In this document: one piece after another, positions 1-7,561 of the stretch
Layout of the letters: each line of letters begins with the position of its first letter
Numbering within the stretch: the stretch's first letter is position 1
Source: an uncultured Lachnospiraceae bacterium
Lineage (GTDB): Bacteria; Bacillota; Clostridia; Lachnospirales; Lachnospiraceae
Direction of reading: 5' to 3'
DNA: 23,483 bases
Assembly: GCA_900550235.1 (NCBI GenBank)
Contig: URRQ01000035.1
Location: 1 to 23,483, forward strand
The notes under the pieces: generated by a model
Seen by the model: only the letters and a program-made list of their open reading frames with translations
The model's database searches: none
What the model was told of the DNA's origin: nothing
Position numbers and translations under genes: made by a program

Positions 1-74
1 AATTTTCAGGTTTGTCTTGTTGTCTATTGTTTAATTATCAAGGTTCTTTTTGTTTGTGCTCTCTTGCGACAGCC
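1..74 (-). other. Probable leader of an rRNA operon running off the left edge
   Basis: Read on the minus strand, the stretch after promoter P2 begins GGCTGTCGC and contains AACCTTGATAATTAAACA, ending CCTGAAAATT at the window edge. This resembles the pre-16S leaders and boxA-like antitermination sequences of Firmicutes rRNA operons (pattern CTTTGAAAACTAAACA). The 16S start (AGAGTTTGAT) is not in the window, so the call rests on leader similarity from memory and on the tandem promoters upstream. Confidence 0.6.
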
Positions 75-79
75 ATATT

Positions 80-108
80 AGAATATCATATGTTCAAATC
101 TTTGTCAA
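80..108 (-). promoter_or_regulatory. Promoter P2 of the putative rRNA operon
   Basis: Minus-strand -35 TTGACA (103-108), 17-bp spacer and -10 TATTCT (80-85). A/T tracts at about 109-140 lie directly upstream and look like an UP element. Transcription would start at the GG near 73-74, consistent with GTP-initiated rRNA promoters. Confidence 0.65.
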
Positions 109-174
109 CAACTTTTTTTATTTTTTTAAGTTTGTTTTTTCTTGATTTGTTTGTCGTCATCAGCAACGTGTTAT

Positions 175-203
175 ATCTTACCATCACAGTTTGGAATTGT
201 CAA
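175..203 (-). promoter_or_regulatory. Promoter P1 of the putative rRNA operon
   Basis: Minus-strand -35 TTGACA (198-203), 17-bp spacer, -10 TAAGAT (175-180), 95 bp upstream of P2 in the same direction. Very A/T-rich DNA (204-260) precedes it. Two perfect -35 boxes in tandem are typical of stable-RNA operons. Confidence 0.55.
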
Positions 204-303
204 TATTGTTTTTATTTTTTATTTAATTTAAACAATTTATACAATTTATTTTTAAAATCCTTGTGTTTCTCTCACATTTTCCACATTGTATTTCTATATC
301 ACA

Positions 304-332
304 ACGGATATCAACATTGTGTTGATATCCGT
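304..332 (-). terminator. Hairpin after radA
   Basis: A perfect 13-bp inverted repeat (ACGGATATCAACA, 304-316, and its complement, 320-332) with a 3-nt loop lies 6 bp beyond the radA stop. There is no good U-tract on the 3' side in the radA direction, so it may stabilise the mRNA end or terminate weakly. Confidence 0.55.
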
Positions 333-337
333 CCACA

Positions 338-1696
338 TCAAATCAAGCTCATCGCCTCATTCACATTTTTTACTCCGACAATCTCTATTCCTTCTATCTT
401 TTCCACCAATTTAACAGAAACTTCCGGAATTACACAAGTCTTAAACCCAAGTTTCTTCGCTTCTGCCACTCTCTGTTCGGGCATGGTAACCGCACGAACT
501 TCCCCGCTTAATCCTACTTCTCCAAATACAATCATTTCTTCTGGTATCGGCTTGTTCTTATAACTGGATACAATCGCCATAACAAGTCCAAGATCAATCG
601 CCGGTTCATTCATTTTGATTCCTCCCGCAATATTAACATATGCATCATAGTTCGAAAGTGGCAAACCAATCCGCTTCTCTAATACTGCCATCAAAAGATT
701 CACTCGGTTATAGTCAATTCCTACCGCTGTTCTTCGTGGCAATCCAAAATTACTCTGACAGACAAGCGCTTGTATCTCAATCAAAATCGGTCGTGTTCCT
801 TCCATTGAACAGGCTACAATTGAACCGGAAGCATTTTCCGGTTTGCCATTCAACATAAATTCCGAAGGATTTTTCACTTCCACCAAACCCGATTGCTGCA
901 TTTCAAACACACCAATCTCATTGGTAGAACCAAATCGATTTTTCACACCACGCAGAATACGATATGATGCATGACGATCTCCTTCAAAATAAAGAACCGT
1001 GTCCACCATATGTTCCAGCACTCTTGGCCCTGCAACTGTTCCTTCCTTCGTCACATGTCCTACAATAAAAATGGAAATATTTAATCCTTTCGCCAGTTGC
1101 ATAAATACATTCGTAGATTCCCGCACTTGGGAAACACTTCCCGGAGCAGAAGATACTTCTTCACTATACATAGTTTGAATCGAGTCGATGATTACAACCT
1201 CCGGTTTTCTTTGCTCTATTACAGTCCGAATCGTACTAAGGTTCGTCTCGCATAAAAGCATCAAGTCATCAGTGAATTCTCCCATGCGAACTGCTCGAAG
1301 CTTAATCTGTTTCAAAGATTCTTCTCCCGAAATATAAAGCACACTATGATGATCTTTAGCCAGACGCTGACAAACCTGAAGAAGAAGTGTTGATTTTCCG
1401 ATTCCCGGATCTCCACCAACAAGTAACAAAGAACCTGGTACGATTCCACCTCCAAGCACTCGATCCAATTCTTCTATATGAGTATGCATGCGTTCTTCCG
1501 AATCGGTTTTCACGCTGGATAGTGGTACTATTTCGACTTCTTTTGTCAACCTGCTCACACTGATTCCATTTCCTGTCGTAATCTTTTCTTCTACAAATGT
1601 ATTCCATTCCTTACACATCGGACACTGACCAAGCCATTTACTCTCCTCATGTCCGCAATTTTGACAGAAAAACATCGTCTTTTTCGCTTTTGCCAT
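338..1696 (-). CDS. radA: DNA repair protein RadA
   Basis: RadA (452 aa, normal family length) is a RecA-related, DnaB-like ATPase that promotes branch migration in recombinational repair, in the cytoplasm. Visible in order: a four-Cys zinc finger (C11, C14, C25, C28), Walker A GGDPGIGKS (94-102), Walker B VVIIDS near 167-172, the RadA-specific KNRFG motif near 250, and a Lon-protease-like C-terminal domain from about 275. The ATG is preceded by AAAGGAAA. It is the last gene of the clpC cluster, an order common in Firmicutes. An intrinsic terminator ends 25 bp before its start. An extended -10 (TGATATAGT, minus strand, about 1713-1721) without a -35 could give it its own start; that is inference. 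Confidence 0.97.
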   Translation of the reverse strand: MAKAKKTMFFCQNCGHEESKWLGQCPMCKEWNTFVEEKITTGNGISVSRLTKEVEIVPLSSVKTDSEERMHTHIEELDRVLGGGIVPGSLLLVGGDPGIGKSTLLLQVCQRLAKDHHSVLYISGEESLKQIKLRAVRMGEFTDDLMLLCETNLSTIRTVIEQRKPEVVIIDSIQTMYSEEVSSAPGSVSQVRESTNVFMQLAKGLNISIFIVGHVTKEGTVAGPRVLEHMVDTVLYFEGDRHASYRILRGVKNRFGSTNEIGVFEMQQSGLVEVKNPSEFMLNGKPENASGSIVACSMEGTRPILIEIQALVCQSNFGLPRRTAVGIDYNRVNLLMAVLEKRIGLPLSNYDAYVNIAGGIKMNEPAIDLGLVMAIVSSYKNKPIPEEMIVFGEVGLSGEVRAVTMPEQRVAEAKKLGFKTCVIPEVSVKLVEKIEGIEIVGVKNVNEAMSLI

Positions 1697-1721
1697 ATTG
1701 TTTCCTTTCCTGCACTATATC

Positions 1722-1753
1722 AAAAAAGGACTACAGATTTCTCTGCAGCCCTT
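1722..1753 (-). terminator. Intrinsic terminator between the 137-aa gene and radA
   Basis: In the minus-strand RNA a 12-bp stem (1742-1753 with 1726-1737, two G-U pairs) closes a GAAA tetraloop and runs into six U (1722-1727). It follows the 137-aa gene by 13 bp and lies only 25 bp before the radA ATG, so radA needs read-through or a promoter overlapping the U-tract. Confidence 0.8.
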
Positions 1754-1766
1754 CTTACGTTCTCTT

Positions 1767-2180
1767 CTAAGCTCTTACAATCTTAACCTGCACGCCCGCA
1801 TTACCATTCAAAGCTGTGCTTACGCTTAATTTACCGCTTAAGTTTGTCTTCATTCTTCCTGCATTCACATCATCAATGTAAACTGTATACTCTGTGTCCG
1901 CCTCAAGTTCTACTGTAAACTGAGCATCTGCATCTCCCGAAACCACAAAAGATAAAGTATCTTCTGTCACTTTCAGATTCTCTACCGCTGTTCCCGGAAC
2001 AGATTCATATAAAAACATTCCGTTCTTCTCAAGCTTTGTAATCTCCGCAAATGTTTTCACCTTATACAGATCTCCCTGGTATTCGAAATCCTCAAGTTTT
2101 GTTTTGGATGGTAATGTGTAATCTCCGAAGCTTAAAGTTCCATCCGCTTCTATTCTAAGCAATTCTTTCACTGCTCCCAT
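1767..2180 (-). CDS. Conserved small protein of unknown function
   Basis: A 137-aa acidic, soluble-looking protein without signal peptide or membrane segment. The N-terminal part (about 1-55) is mixed and charged. The C-terminal part (about 70-137) is rich in alternating hydrophobic and polar residues (FTVELEADTEYTVYI) and ends VQVKIVRA, suggesting a beta-sandwich. From memory, similar Lachnospiraceae proteins carry the automatic label endosialidase; I see no catalytic motif for that and do not endorse it. The start has an excellent AGGAGG. It lies between clpC and radA in the same direction, followed by its own terminator. Its function is not known to me. Confidence 0.8.
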   Translation of the reverse strand: MGAVKELLRIEADGTLSFGDYTLPSKTKLEDFEYQGDLYKVKTFAEITKLEKNGMFLYESVPGTAVENLKVTEDTLSFVVSGDADAQFTVELEADTEYTVYIDDVNAGRMKTNLSGKLSVSTALNGNAGVQVKIVRA

Positions 2181-2220
2181 TATTTTATCCTCCTAATGGT
2201 TTTCTTTTGTTATATATCTT

Positions 2221-2249
2221 ATTATATAATAGTTCAGAATCTTTGGCTA
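2221..2249 (-). promoter_or_regulatory. Possible promoter of the 137-aa gene
   Basis: Minus-strand -10 TATAAT (2221-2226), 17-bp spacer, -35-like TAGCCA (2244-2249; 4 of 6 consensus bases) overlapping the clpC stop codon. A half-site TTGTTATA on the plus strand (2207-2214) matches the inner part of the palindrome upstream of the GntR gene. The match may be chance in AT-rich DNA. Confidence 0.4.
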
Positions 2250-4685
2250 GGCATTTAACGTTTTTGTGATAAATTTAATATCTTTTTTAGATATCCCCAC
2301 TTCTACTTTCGTTCCGCTTTGGATCTCTCCATTTAAAATCGCATCTGCCATCTTATCTTCCAATATATTCTGCATTGCACGGCGAAGCGGTCTTGCGCCG
2401 TATTTCGTATCGGTTCCTTTTTCTACGATCAAATCTTTTACAGAACTCCGGATCACTAACTTGATGCCCAGTTGCTTTTTCACACGGTCTGTAAATTCCT
2501 TACACATCAATCCTACGATCTTCTTCATATGTTCTTTCGTCAATGCATGGAATACTATGGTCTCATCGATTCGATTCAGAAATTCCGGTTTAAAAATCTG
2601 TTTCACTTCATTCATGACATTCGATTTCATCCGTTTATAATCGCCTTTTTCATCTTCTTCAAAAGTAAATCCAAGCTTTTTCGGCTCTACGATCGCTTTT
2701 GCTCCCGCATTGGAGGTCATGATAATAACCGTATTTTTGAAATCTACCTTTCTTCCCTGCGAATCCGTAATATGTCCATCATCCAAAACCTGTAATAAAA
2801 TATTAAATACATCCGGATGTGCTTTTTCAATCTCATCAAACAAAATGACAGAATATGGGTTCCGGCGAACCTTCTCACTTAATTGCCCTCCATCTTCGTG
2901 TCCCACATATCCCGGAGGCGAACCAATCATCTTCGATACGCTATGTTTTTCCATATACTCAGACATATCCACACGAATCATGGCATCTTCCTTGCCAAAC
3001 AATGCCTCCGCCAAGGCTTTGGAAAGTTCTGTTTTTCCAACACCTGTCGGCCCTAAAAATAAGAAGGAACCTATCGGACGATTCGGATCTTTCAGCCCAA
3101 CACGGCCTCTTTTTACCGCTTTTGCTACCGCTGATACCGCTTCTTCCTGTCCAACTACTCTTTTATGAAGCGTGTCTTCCAAATGTTTCAAGCGTTCCGT
3201 CTCACTTTGTGCAAGCTTTTGCACCGGAATCTTCGTCCATGACGAAATCACTTCTGCCACATGTTCTTCTTCTACATTCAGATGTTTCTTTTGATTATTT
3301 TTTTCAAACCGCTTCTTCGCCTGCATAAGTTTCTGTTCTGCTGCCATCTGTTCCTGATGTAAAAGAGAAGCTTCCGAAAAATCACCGGCTTTTATCGCTT
3401 CTTCTTTTTCCAGTACCAGTTCATGTATGGTTTGTTCCAGATTTTCAAAACTATCCGGTACTTTAAATCCGGCCAAGCTTACTTTCGCACATGATTCATC
3501 TAAAATATCGATTGCTTTATCCGGAAGATAGCGATCTGTCACATAGCGTTTCGATAACTCTACGGTAGCTTTTATTGCCTCATCTGTAATCATCACATGA
3601 TGATGAGTTTCGTATTTCCCTTTCAAGCCTTCTATGATCGTAATGCATTGCTCTTCTGTTGGTTCTTCCACAATAACCGGCTGAAAACGTCGTTCCAAAG
3701 CCGCATCTTTTTCGATATGTTTCCGATATTCCACGATAGTAGTCGCGCCGATCAACTGTAGTTCCCCTCTTGCCAACGATGGTTTTAACATATTGGACGC
3801 ATCAATGGAGCCTTCTGCACCACCTGCGCCAATGATTGTATGCACTTCATCCAAAAACAGAATCGTGTTACCGGAAGCCTTTACCTCCCGAATCATTTTT
3901 TTCATACGATCTTCAAACTCACCACGATATTTCGATCCTGCCACCATTCCCGCAAGGTCTAATGTTACAATCCGTTTTCCTTTCATACTATCCGGAACTG
4001 TTCCCGCTGCAATCCGTTGCGCCAAACCTTCCACAATCGCAGTCTTTCCTACTCCCGGTTCACCGATCAGGCATGGATTATTCTTCGTTCTCCGGCTTAG
4101 AATCTGCATGATTCTGCTGATTTCCTCCTCACGTCCTACTACCGGATCTAGTTTTCCTTCTTCTGCCTGTCTTGTAAGATCTGTACTGTATTGCTCCAAA
4201 GTATCCTGGTTTCCCTGTCCGTCCTGTACTTCTTTCAAAAGCTCCGGATCTACACCTGACGCTTCTAAAATATCTCCCGCCAGTTTTTGCAAATTTACAT
4301 CGAGTGTTGCAAGAATCTTGGCCGCTACACATTCCCCATCTAAAATCATGGCAAAAAGCATATGCTCTGTTCCAATCTTCTCCGAACGAAACTTCGCTGC
4401 CTGAACTTCACTGCTTTCTAATATATAAGAAAGTCTGGGACTTTCTTCCGGCTTTTCTTTACCATCCCGTTCTCCAATTGGTGAGACTAATTCCGCAACA
4501 ACTTTTTTTATCTCGTCTTCTTCAATACCATTCGCTGCAAGCGCCTGTCCTGCCACACCTGTATATACTTGCCTCAGAGCTACAAGAAGGTGTTCTGTTC
4601 CCACATAAGGATGCCCCATCTGTCTTGCCAGCTTCTTCGCTACGCGAAGTACCTCTTCTGCCTGTTTTGTATATGACTTATGCAT
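2247..4685 (-). CDS. clpC: ATP-dependent Clp protease ATP-binding subunit ClpC
   Basis: AAA+ unfoldase (812 aa) that feeds misfolded or tagged proteins to ClpP. Domains in order: Clp_N double repeat (about 1-145), AAA D1 with Walker A GEPGVGKT near 208 and Walker B ILFLDE, a short middle domain with a charged helix near 410-460 typical of ClpC rather than ClpB, AAA D2 with Walker A GPTGVGKT near 545 and Walker B VILFDE, a KLGF loop near 670 that fits the ClpP-docking position, and the C-terminal small domain. The ATG at 4685 is preferred over the TTG one codon earlier because GGGAGG (4692-4697) is 6 nt from the ATG and only 3 nt from the TTG. It lies 27 bp after the GntR gene. mcsA and mcsB, usual clpC partners in Bacillus, are absent here. 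Confidence 0.97.
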   Translation of the reverse strand: MHKSYTKQAEEVLRVAKKLARQMGHPYVGTEHLLVALRQVYTGVAGQALAANGIEEDEIKKVVAELVSPIGERDGKEKPEESPRLSYILESSEVQAAKFRSEKIGTEHMLFAMILDGECVAAKILATLDVNLQKLAGDILEASGVDPELLKEVQDGQGNQDTLEQYSTDLTRQAEEGKLDPVVGREEEISRIMQILSRRTKNNPCLIGEPGVGKTAIVEGLAQRIAAGTVPDSMKGKRIVTLDLAGMVAGSKYRGEFEDRMKKMIREVKASGNTILFLDEVHTIIGAGGAEGSIDASNMLKPSLARGELQLIGATTIVEYRKHIEKDAALERRFQPVIVEEPTEEQCITIIEGLKGKYETHHHVMITDEAIKATVELSKRYVTDRYLPDKAIDILDESCAKVSLAGFKVPDSFENLEQTIHELVLEKEEAIKAGDFSEASLLHQEQMAAEQKLMQAKKRFEKNNQKKHLNVEEEHVAEVISSWTKIPVQKLAQSETERLKHLEDTLHKRVVGQEEAVSAVAKAVKRGRVGLKDPNRPIGSFLFLGPTGVGKTELSKALAEALFGKEDAMIRVDMSEYMEKHSVSKMIGSPPGYVGHEDGGQLSEKVRRNPYSVILFDEIEKAHPDVFNILLQVLDDGHITDSQGRKVDFKNTVIIMTSNAGAKAIVEPKKLGFTFEEDEKGDYKRMKSNVMNEVKQIFKPEFLNRIDETIVFHALTKEHMKKIVGLMCKEFTDRVKKQLGIKLVIRSSVKDLIVEKGTDTKYGARPLRRAMQNILEDKMADAILNGEIQSGTKVEVGISKKDIKFITKTLNA

Positions 4686-4712
4686 CAATAACCTCCCGTC
4701 AAACCTTTTTCA

Positions 4713-5081
4713 TTATCTATACTCTTCAAAAATCTCTTCCACAAGCGCGTGGACTTCCTCTTTTGTAATGTTCTTACAGCATCCTTTCGCCAATATGATG
4801 CGCAGATTTCGTTTCATATCTTCTAATACCTGTAATTTGTCAATATCTACTGCAATAACTGCTCCTCTTCTTCGATCCAGCTGAATAAATCCCTCCTGCT
4901 TTAATACAGAATATGCTTTATTCACAGTATGCATATTGATCCCTATATTATCCGCCAAACTTCTCACAGATGGAAGACTGTCTCCCTCCCGAAGTTCCGC
5001 TGTCGCAATTCCCATAATGATTCTATTGCGCAACTGCATGTAGATTGCTTCATCACTATTAAAATCAATCTCTATAATCAA
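4713..5081 (-). CDS. GntR-family (YtrA-type) transcriptional regulator
   Basis: A 122-aa DNA-binding repressor type: N-terminal GntR winged helix (motifs AIYMQL, GDSLPSVRSLADNIGINM and TVNKAY) and a short helical C-terminus without a large ligand domain, as in the YtrA subfamily. I place the start at TTG 5081, giving (M)IIEIDFNSDEAIYMQL, because GGAGG (5090-5094) lies 8 nt upstream. The ATG pair at 5099/5096 has no ribosome binding site and would put that GGAGG inside the gene. It is first in the clpC cluster, where ctsR would be expected. Its promoter is covered by a perfect palindrome, suggesting autorepression and control of clpC. The effector is unknown. YtrA regulators often control ABC transporters, and an ABC operon lies immediately upstream. 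Confidence 0.9.
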   Translation of the reverse strand: MIIEIDFNSDEAIYMQLRNRIIMGIATAELREGDSLPSVRSLADNIGINMHTVNKAYSVLKQEGFIQLDRRRGAVIAVDIDKLQVLEDMKRNLRIILAKGCCKNITKEEVHALVEEIFEEYR

Positions 5082-5089
5082 ACCTTCCA

Positions 5090-5094
5090 CCTCC
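5090..5094 (-). promoter_or_regulatory. Ribosome binding site that decides the GntR start
   Basis: GGAGG on the minus strand, 8 nt before the TTG at 5081. No comparable site precedes the upstream ATG codons at 5099 and 5096. Confidence 0.6.
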
Positions 5095-5108
5095 ATCATT
5101 TTCTAACG

Positions 5109-5159
5109 CAAAAAGTCGATTGTTATACTAATGATATAACAATCGACTGTTCTTGTCAA
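5109..5159 (-). promoter_or_regulatory. Promoter with palindromic operator of the GntR-clpC operon
   Basis: Minus-strand -35 TTGACA (5154-5159), 17-bp spacer, -10 TATCAT (5131-5136). A perfect inverted repeat with 14-bp arms (AGTCGATTGTTATA 5114-5127; complement 5135-5148) and a 7-bp spacer covers most of the spacer and the -10, so a bound dimer would block polymerase. On the minus strand the repeat is followed at once by TTTTT (5110-5114, the first base shared with the stem), so the same DNA could fold in RNA as a terminator for the upstream membrane-protein operon. No CtsR heptad repeat (GGTCAAA) is present. Confidence 0.7.
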
Positions 5160-5172
5160 TTTATTCATAACA

Positions 5173-5580
5173 CTATTTTCTTCTTGATTGATACTGTAGA
5201 TACCCTAATAAAATAATACATAGTACATGCGGTAAAAATACAATATAATCACCAGCTTTTGTCATTCCCATAATACTGATTAGGGAAACTATAATACTCA
5301 TGGCATACGCTGCCGAAACCACACCTTTTGCCCACAGCTTATCATAAAGCAGAAATACCACAACCGTTAAAACCAGCAGTATATATGGTGTTACTGTAAA
5401 CGGGTTTAGTACAGCATATGCCTTATCCCCGATTGCTCCCAATACCTTTTCATCAAGGAACGTGATTCCATAGATCAGTAAATAATATAAGAGTGCGAAA
5501 ATGACGATCAGCCAAGGTATCATATAATACAGCACCTTATGTTTCTTCAATCCTTCTTTTATCTCACACAATTTATCCAT
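5173..5580 (-). CDS. Four-helix membrane protein of unknown function
   Basis: A 135-aa integral membrane protein I do not recognise. Hydrophobic segments are visible at about 18-42, 62-82, 88-107 and 110-127, with a basic C-terminal tail (QSRRK). The start has GGAGG at good spacing. It lies 14 bp after the anchored protein gene and is the last gene of the ABC operon. The operator/terminator palindrome lies 25 bp beyond its stop. It could be a small accessory subunit or immunity-type protein for the transporter; that is inference from position only. Confidence 0.75.
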   Translation of the reverse strand: MDKLCEIKEGLKKHKVLYYMIPWLIVIFALLYYLLIYGITFLDEKVLGAIGDKAYAVLNPFTVTPYILLVLTVVVFLLYDKLWAKGVVSAAYAMSIIVSLISIMGMTKAGDYIVFLPHVLCIILLGYLQYQSRRK

Positions 5581-5594
5581 GTTCTGTCCTCCTT

Positions 5595-6230
5595 TTACTC
5601 ATCCAGTTTCAGAAGTTTTACATCGATTTTGATTTCTTTTTGCTCCTTATAATCCTTGCCCGTGTGATATAATAATGTAAGCGTTCCATCTTCATTGATG
5701 TTGTCTGGCGCTACAAGATATGTAGTAACCGGATATGCAAATGACTTATTTCCAACCAGCACTTCCGAATTTTCCTGATGAGGAAAATCGCTATGTTCCG
5801 CTCCTTTGCAAGTCAGATAAAAATCCCATGTCTTATATTCACCGGAGATTTCCTGCGGTGTCTCCAGAGTCATATTCTTCCGACTATACATCCGAATCAT
5901 CATTCCCCAATCTGTCAGCCCTCGAATTCCGGTAATATATAACCCATCATCTACCTTGACAACTCCATCAAAGGAAAATACAGAATCTGTTTCTTTTGGC
6001 CGATGAAATTCGTCTTTTGTTTGTTCCCCGCTATCCGGAATATCATAACTCAAAAAGCGAGCATCCTCTCGATTACACATTTCTTTCCAAGAATCCAGTG
6101 TTCCGACTTCTTTTCGAAACAACAGACTGTCAATTTGAGGAAGAAGTATGTATACTACAAATCCGCTACATATCAATGCGCAAATAAGAATCCCCCACGT
6201 TTTATATCGTTTCCAAAATCTTTTCTCCAT
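5595..6230 (-). CDS. Membrane-anchored extracytoplasmic protein, unknown
   Basis: A 211-aa protein with a basic N-terminus (KRFWKRYK), one hydrophobic segment (about 13-32) and a polar domain outside the membrane, so a signal-anchor topology is likely. The ATG at 6230 is chosen because GGAGG (6239-6243) lies 8 nt upstream; a GTG three codons earlier overlaps that site. The exterior domain is rich in beta-forming stretches (DGLYITGI, GTLTLLYHT). No enzyme motif is seen. It sits 84 bp after the other anchored protein of the operon, which has the same layout; sequence similarity between the two is not obvious by eye. Confidence 0.8.
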   Translation of the reverse strand: MEKRFWKRYKTWGILICALICSGFVVYILLPQIDSLLFRKEVGTLDSWKEMCNREDARFLSYDIPDSGEQTKDEFHRPKETDSVFSFDGVVKVDDGLYITGIRGLTDWGMMIRMYSRKNMTLETPQEISGEYKTWDFYLTCKGAEHSDFPHQENSEVLVGNKSFAYPVTTYLVAPDNINEDGTLTLLYHTGKDYKEQKEIKIDVKLLKLDE

Positions 6231-6314
6231 ATCCAGCACCTCCTTCCTATATTTTATGATAAATGCGTTCTATAAAAAACAAATTCTTATTAAAAGAAAT
6301 TTCCCATACTGTTT

Positions 6315-6923
6315 TTATTGCAACACAATATTCTTCTGCACCGGAAATGCAGTAAGAAACAATGTTATCTTTTCCTTTTCCAAATGGTTCCAATGGTATT
6401 TCGCAAACATATCTTTACGAAGATTGAATGCCAATGTAGTCTCATATTCCATCTTATCATGTAATACAATTCCCATCCCTTCTGTTTGAGGATTCTCCAA
6501 CATAAAAAACTCTTCGTTTTGATCTGCATAATAATCAAGCCCACACATCATAATATCCCCCACAAAAAGTCCTTCGTTCTCTTCCTCTTTTATCTTCTTA
6601 TCCATTCTTACGGTTACATCTACAACACAAACTTTTTCCGAAAAATACTCAAAATCATCTGTCGTTTTCCCAAAGCGTCTCAAATATTCGTCTGTATCCA
6701 ATATTTCATATCCGGTTGCTTTGATACTGTATCCTTTCGGATAAGAACCATATGCATAATTCTCATCGTAAGAAGCATATTCCCCTATCTTATAATTTTC
6801 CTCCGGTATATCATCCAAGCGATATTGTTCAATGTTAAACTTTATAATCATAATCATCCAGACACTAACAAATGTGAGCACTACCACTCCCACAATGCAA
6901 AGACTTCTCTTTTTTTTCTTCAT
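6315..6923 (-). CDS. Membrane-anchored extracytoplasmic protein (possibly DUF5028-like)
   Basis: A 202-aa protein: basic N-terminus (KKKKR), one membrane segment (about 8-28), then an acidic extracytoplasmic domain with the stretch GYEILDTDEYLRRFG and a beta-strand pattern VCVVDVTVRM. I associate such proteins with DUF5028, seen beside ABC transporters in Lachnospiraceae, but could not check it. The gene follows the ABC ATPase by 11 bp with a weak GGCGG ribosome site. The same strand pattern (KLYVCRIKV) occurs in the lipoprotein at 9244-9945, so the two may share a fold. The role is unknown; accessory or sensor partner of the transporter is inference. Confidence 0.8.
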   Translation of the reverse strand: MKKKKRSLCIVGVVVLTFVSVWMIMIIKFNIEQYRLDDIPEENYKIGEYASYDENYAYGSYPKGYSIKATGYEILDTDEYLRRFGKTTDDFEYFSEKVCVVDVTVRMDKKIKEEENEGLFVGDIMMCGLDYYADQNEEFFMLENPQTEGMGIVLHDKMEYETTLAFNLRKDMFAKYHWNHLEKEKITLFLTAFPVQKNIVLQ

Positions 6924-6934
6924 CTCAACACCGC

Positions 6935-7561
6935 CTATATGATTGTTCCATTTTGTATTTCAAAAACATCATCTGCAACCTCTTCTAAAAACGAAGCTTC
7001 ATGGGAAGCAATGACAATGATTCTATTCTCATCTTTCATTGCTGTGATTACTTCTGACACCATACGAATCCCATCCGGATCTAAAGCATTTGTCGGCTCA
7101 TCTAATAAAAGTATCTTAGGTTTTTCCATAATTGCCGCCGCTATTCCAAGTCGTTGTTTCATTCCCAACGAATATTTTTTATACTTTATATCCACAGCAT
7201 CCTCTAGCCCTACCTTTTTCAAAACTTCTACCACGTCTCTCTCCTTCGCTTCATTTTTCAGTTCAGAAATCATCTGCAAATTCTTCAATCCGCTAAACTC
7301 TCCTAAAAAAGCCGGGTTTTCTATCATAATTCCTACAGATTCCGGATAATCCATATCTTTTCCTAACTTTTTGTCATCAATATATATCTCTCCTTCTGTA
7401 GGTTGTATCAAACCACAAATCGCTCGTAGAAGCATAGTTTTCCCCGAACCATTATAGCCTCTTAACCCATAGATTTTCCCACTTTCCAATATCACATCCA
7501 CATGCTGCAATACCCAGCGACCACGAATTTTTTTCGATACGTCTTTCATTACAATCCGCAT
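6935..7561 (-). CDS. ABC transporter ATP-binding protein
   Basis: A 208-aa ABC ATPase that would power the two permeases encoded just upstream. Motifs: Walker A GYNGSGKT (35-42), Q-loop position occupied by Glu in IENPAF (80-85), signature SLGMKQ (131-136), Walker B ILLLDE (150-155), D-loop NALD and switch His187 (ASHE). IENPAF in place of a Gln is common in small bacitracin/antimicrobial-type ATPases. The start is ATG 7561, overlapping the permease stop as TAATG and preceded by GGAGGA; an in-frame extension of 31 codons upstream lies inside the permease gene and is not credible. Substrate cannot be read from the sequence. A drug or peptide exporter or immunity role is the usual one for this class. 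Confidence 0.95.
   Translation of the reverse strand: MRIVMKDVSKKIRGRWVLQHVDVILESGKIYGLRGYNGSGKTMLLRAICGLIQPTEGEIYIDDKKLGKDMDYPESVGIMIENPAFLGEFSGLKNLQMISELKNEAKERDVVEVLKKVGLEDAVDIKYKKYSLGMKQRLGIAAAIMEKPKILLLDEPTNALDPDGIRMVSEVITAMKDENRIIVIASHEASFLEEVADDVFEIQNGTII

Noticed and set aside
12..563. Plus-strand open frame of 183 codons
   Set aside because: It is F/L-rich translation of T-rich promoter DNA, then runs antisense into radA; there is no ribosome site.
3793..4404. Long plus-strand open frame opposite clpC
   Set aside because: Shadow of the clpC reading frame; its translation is low-complexity Ser/Pro-rich and there is no ribosome site.
5100..5172. CtsR operator in front of the clpC operon
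   Set aside because: No GGTCAAA heptad repeat; only the unrelated palindrome is found.
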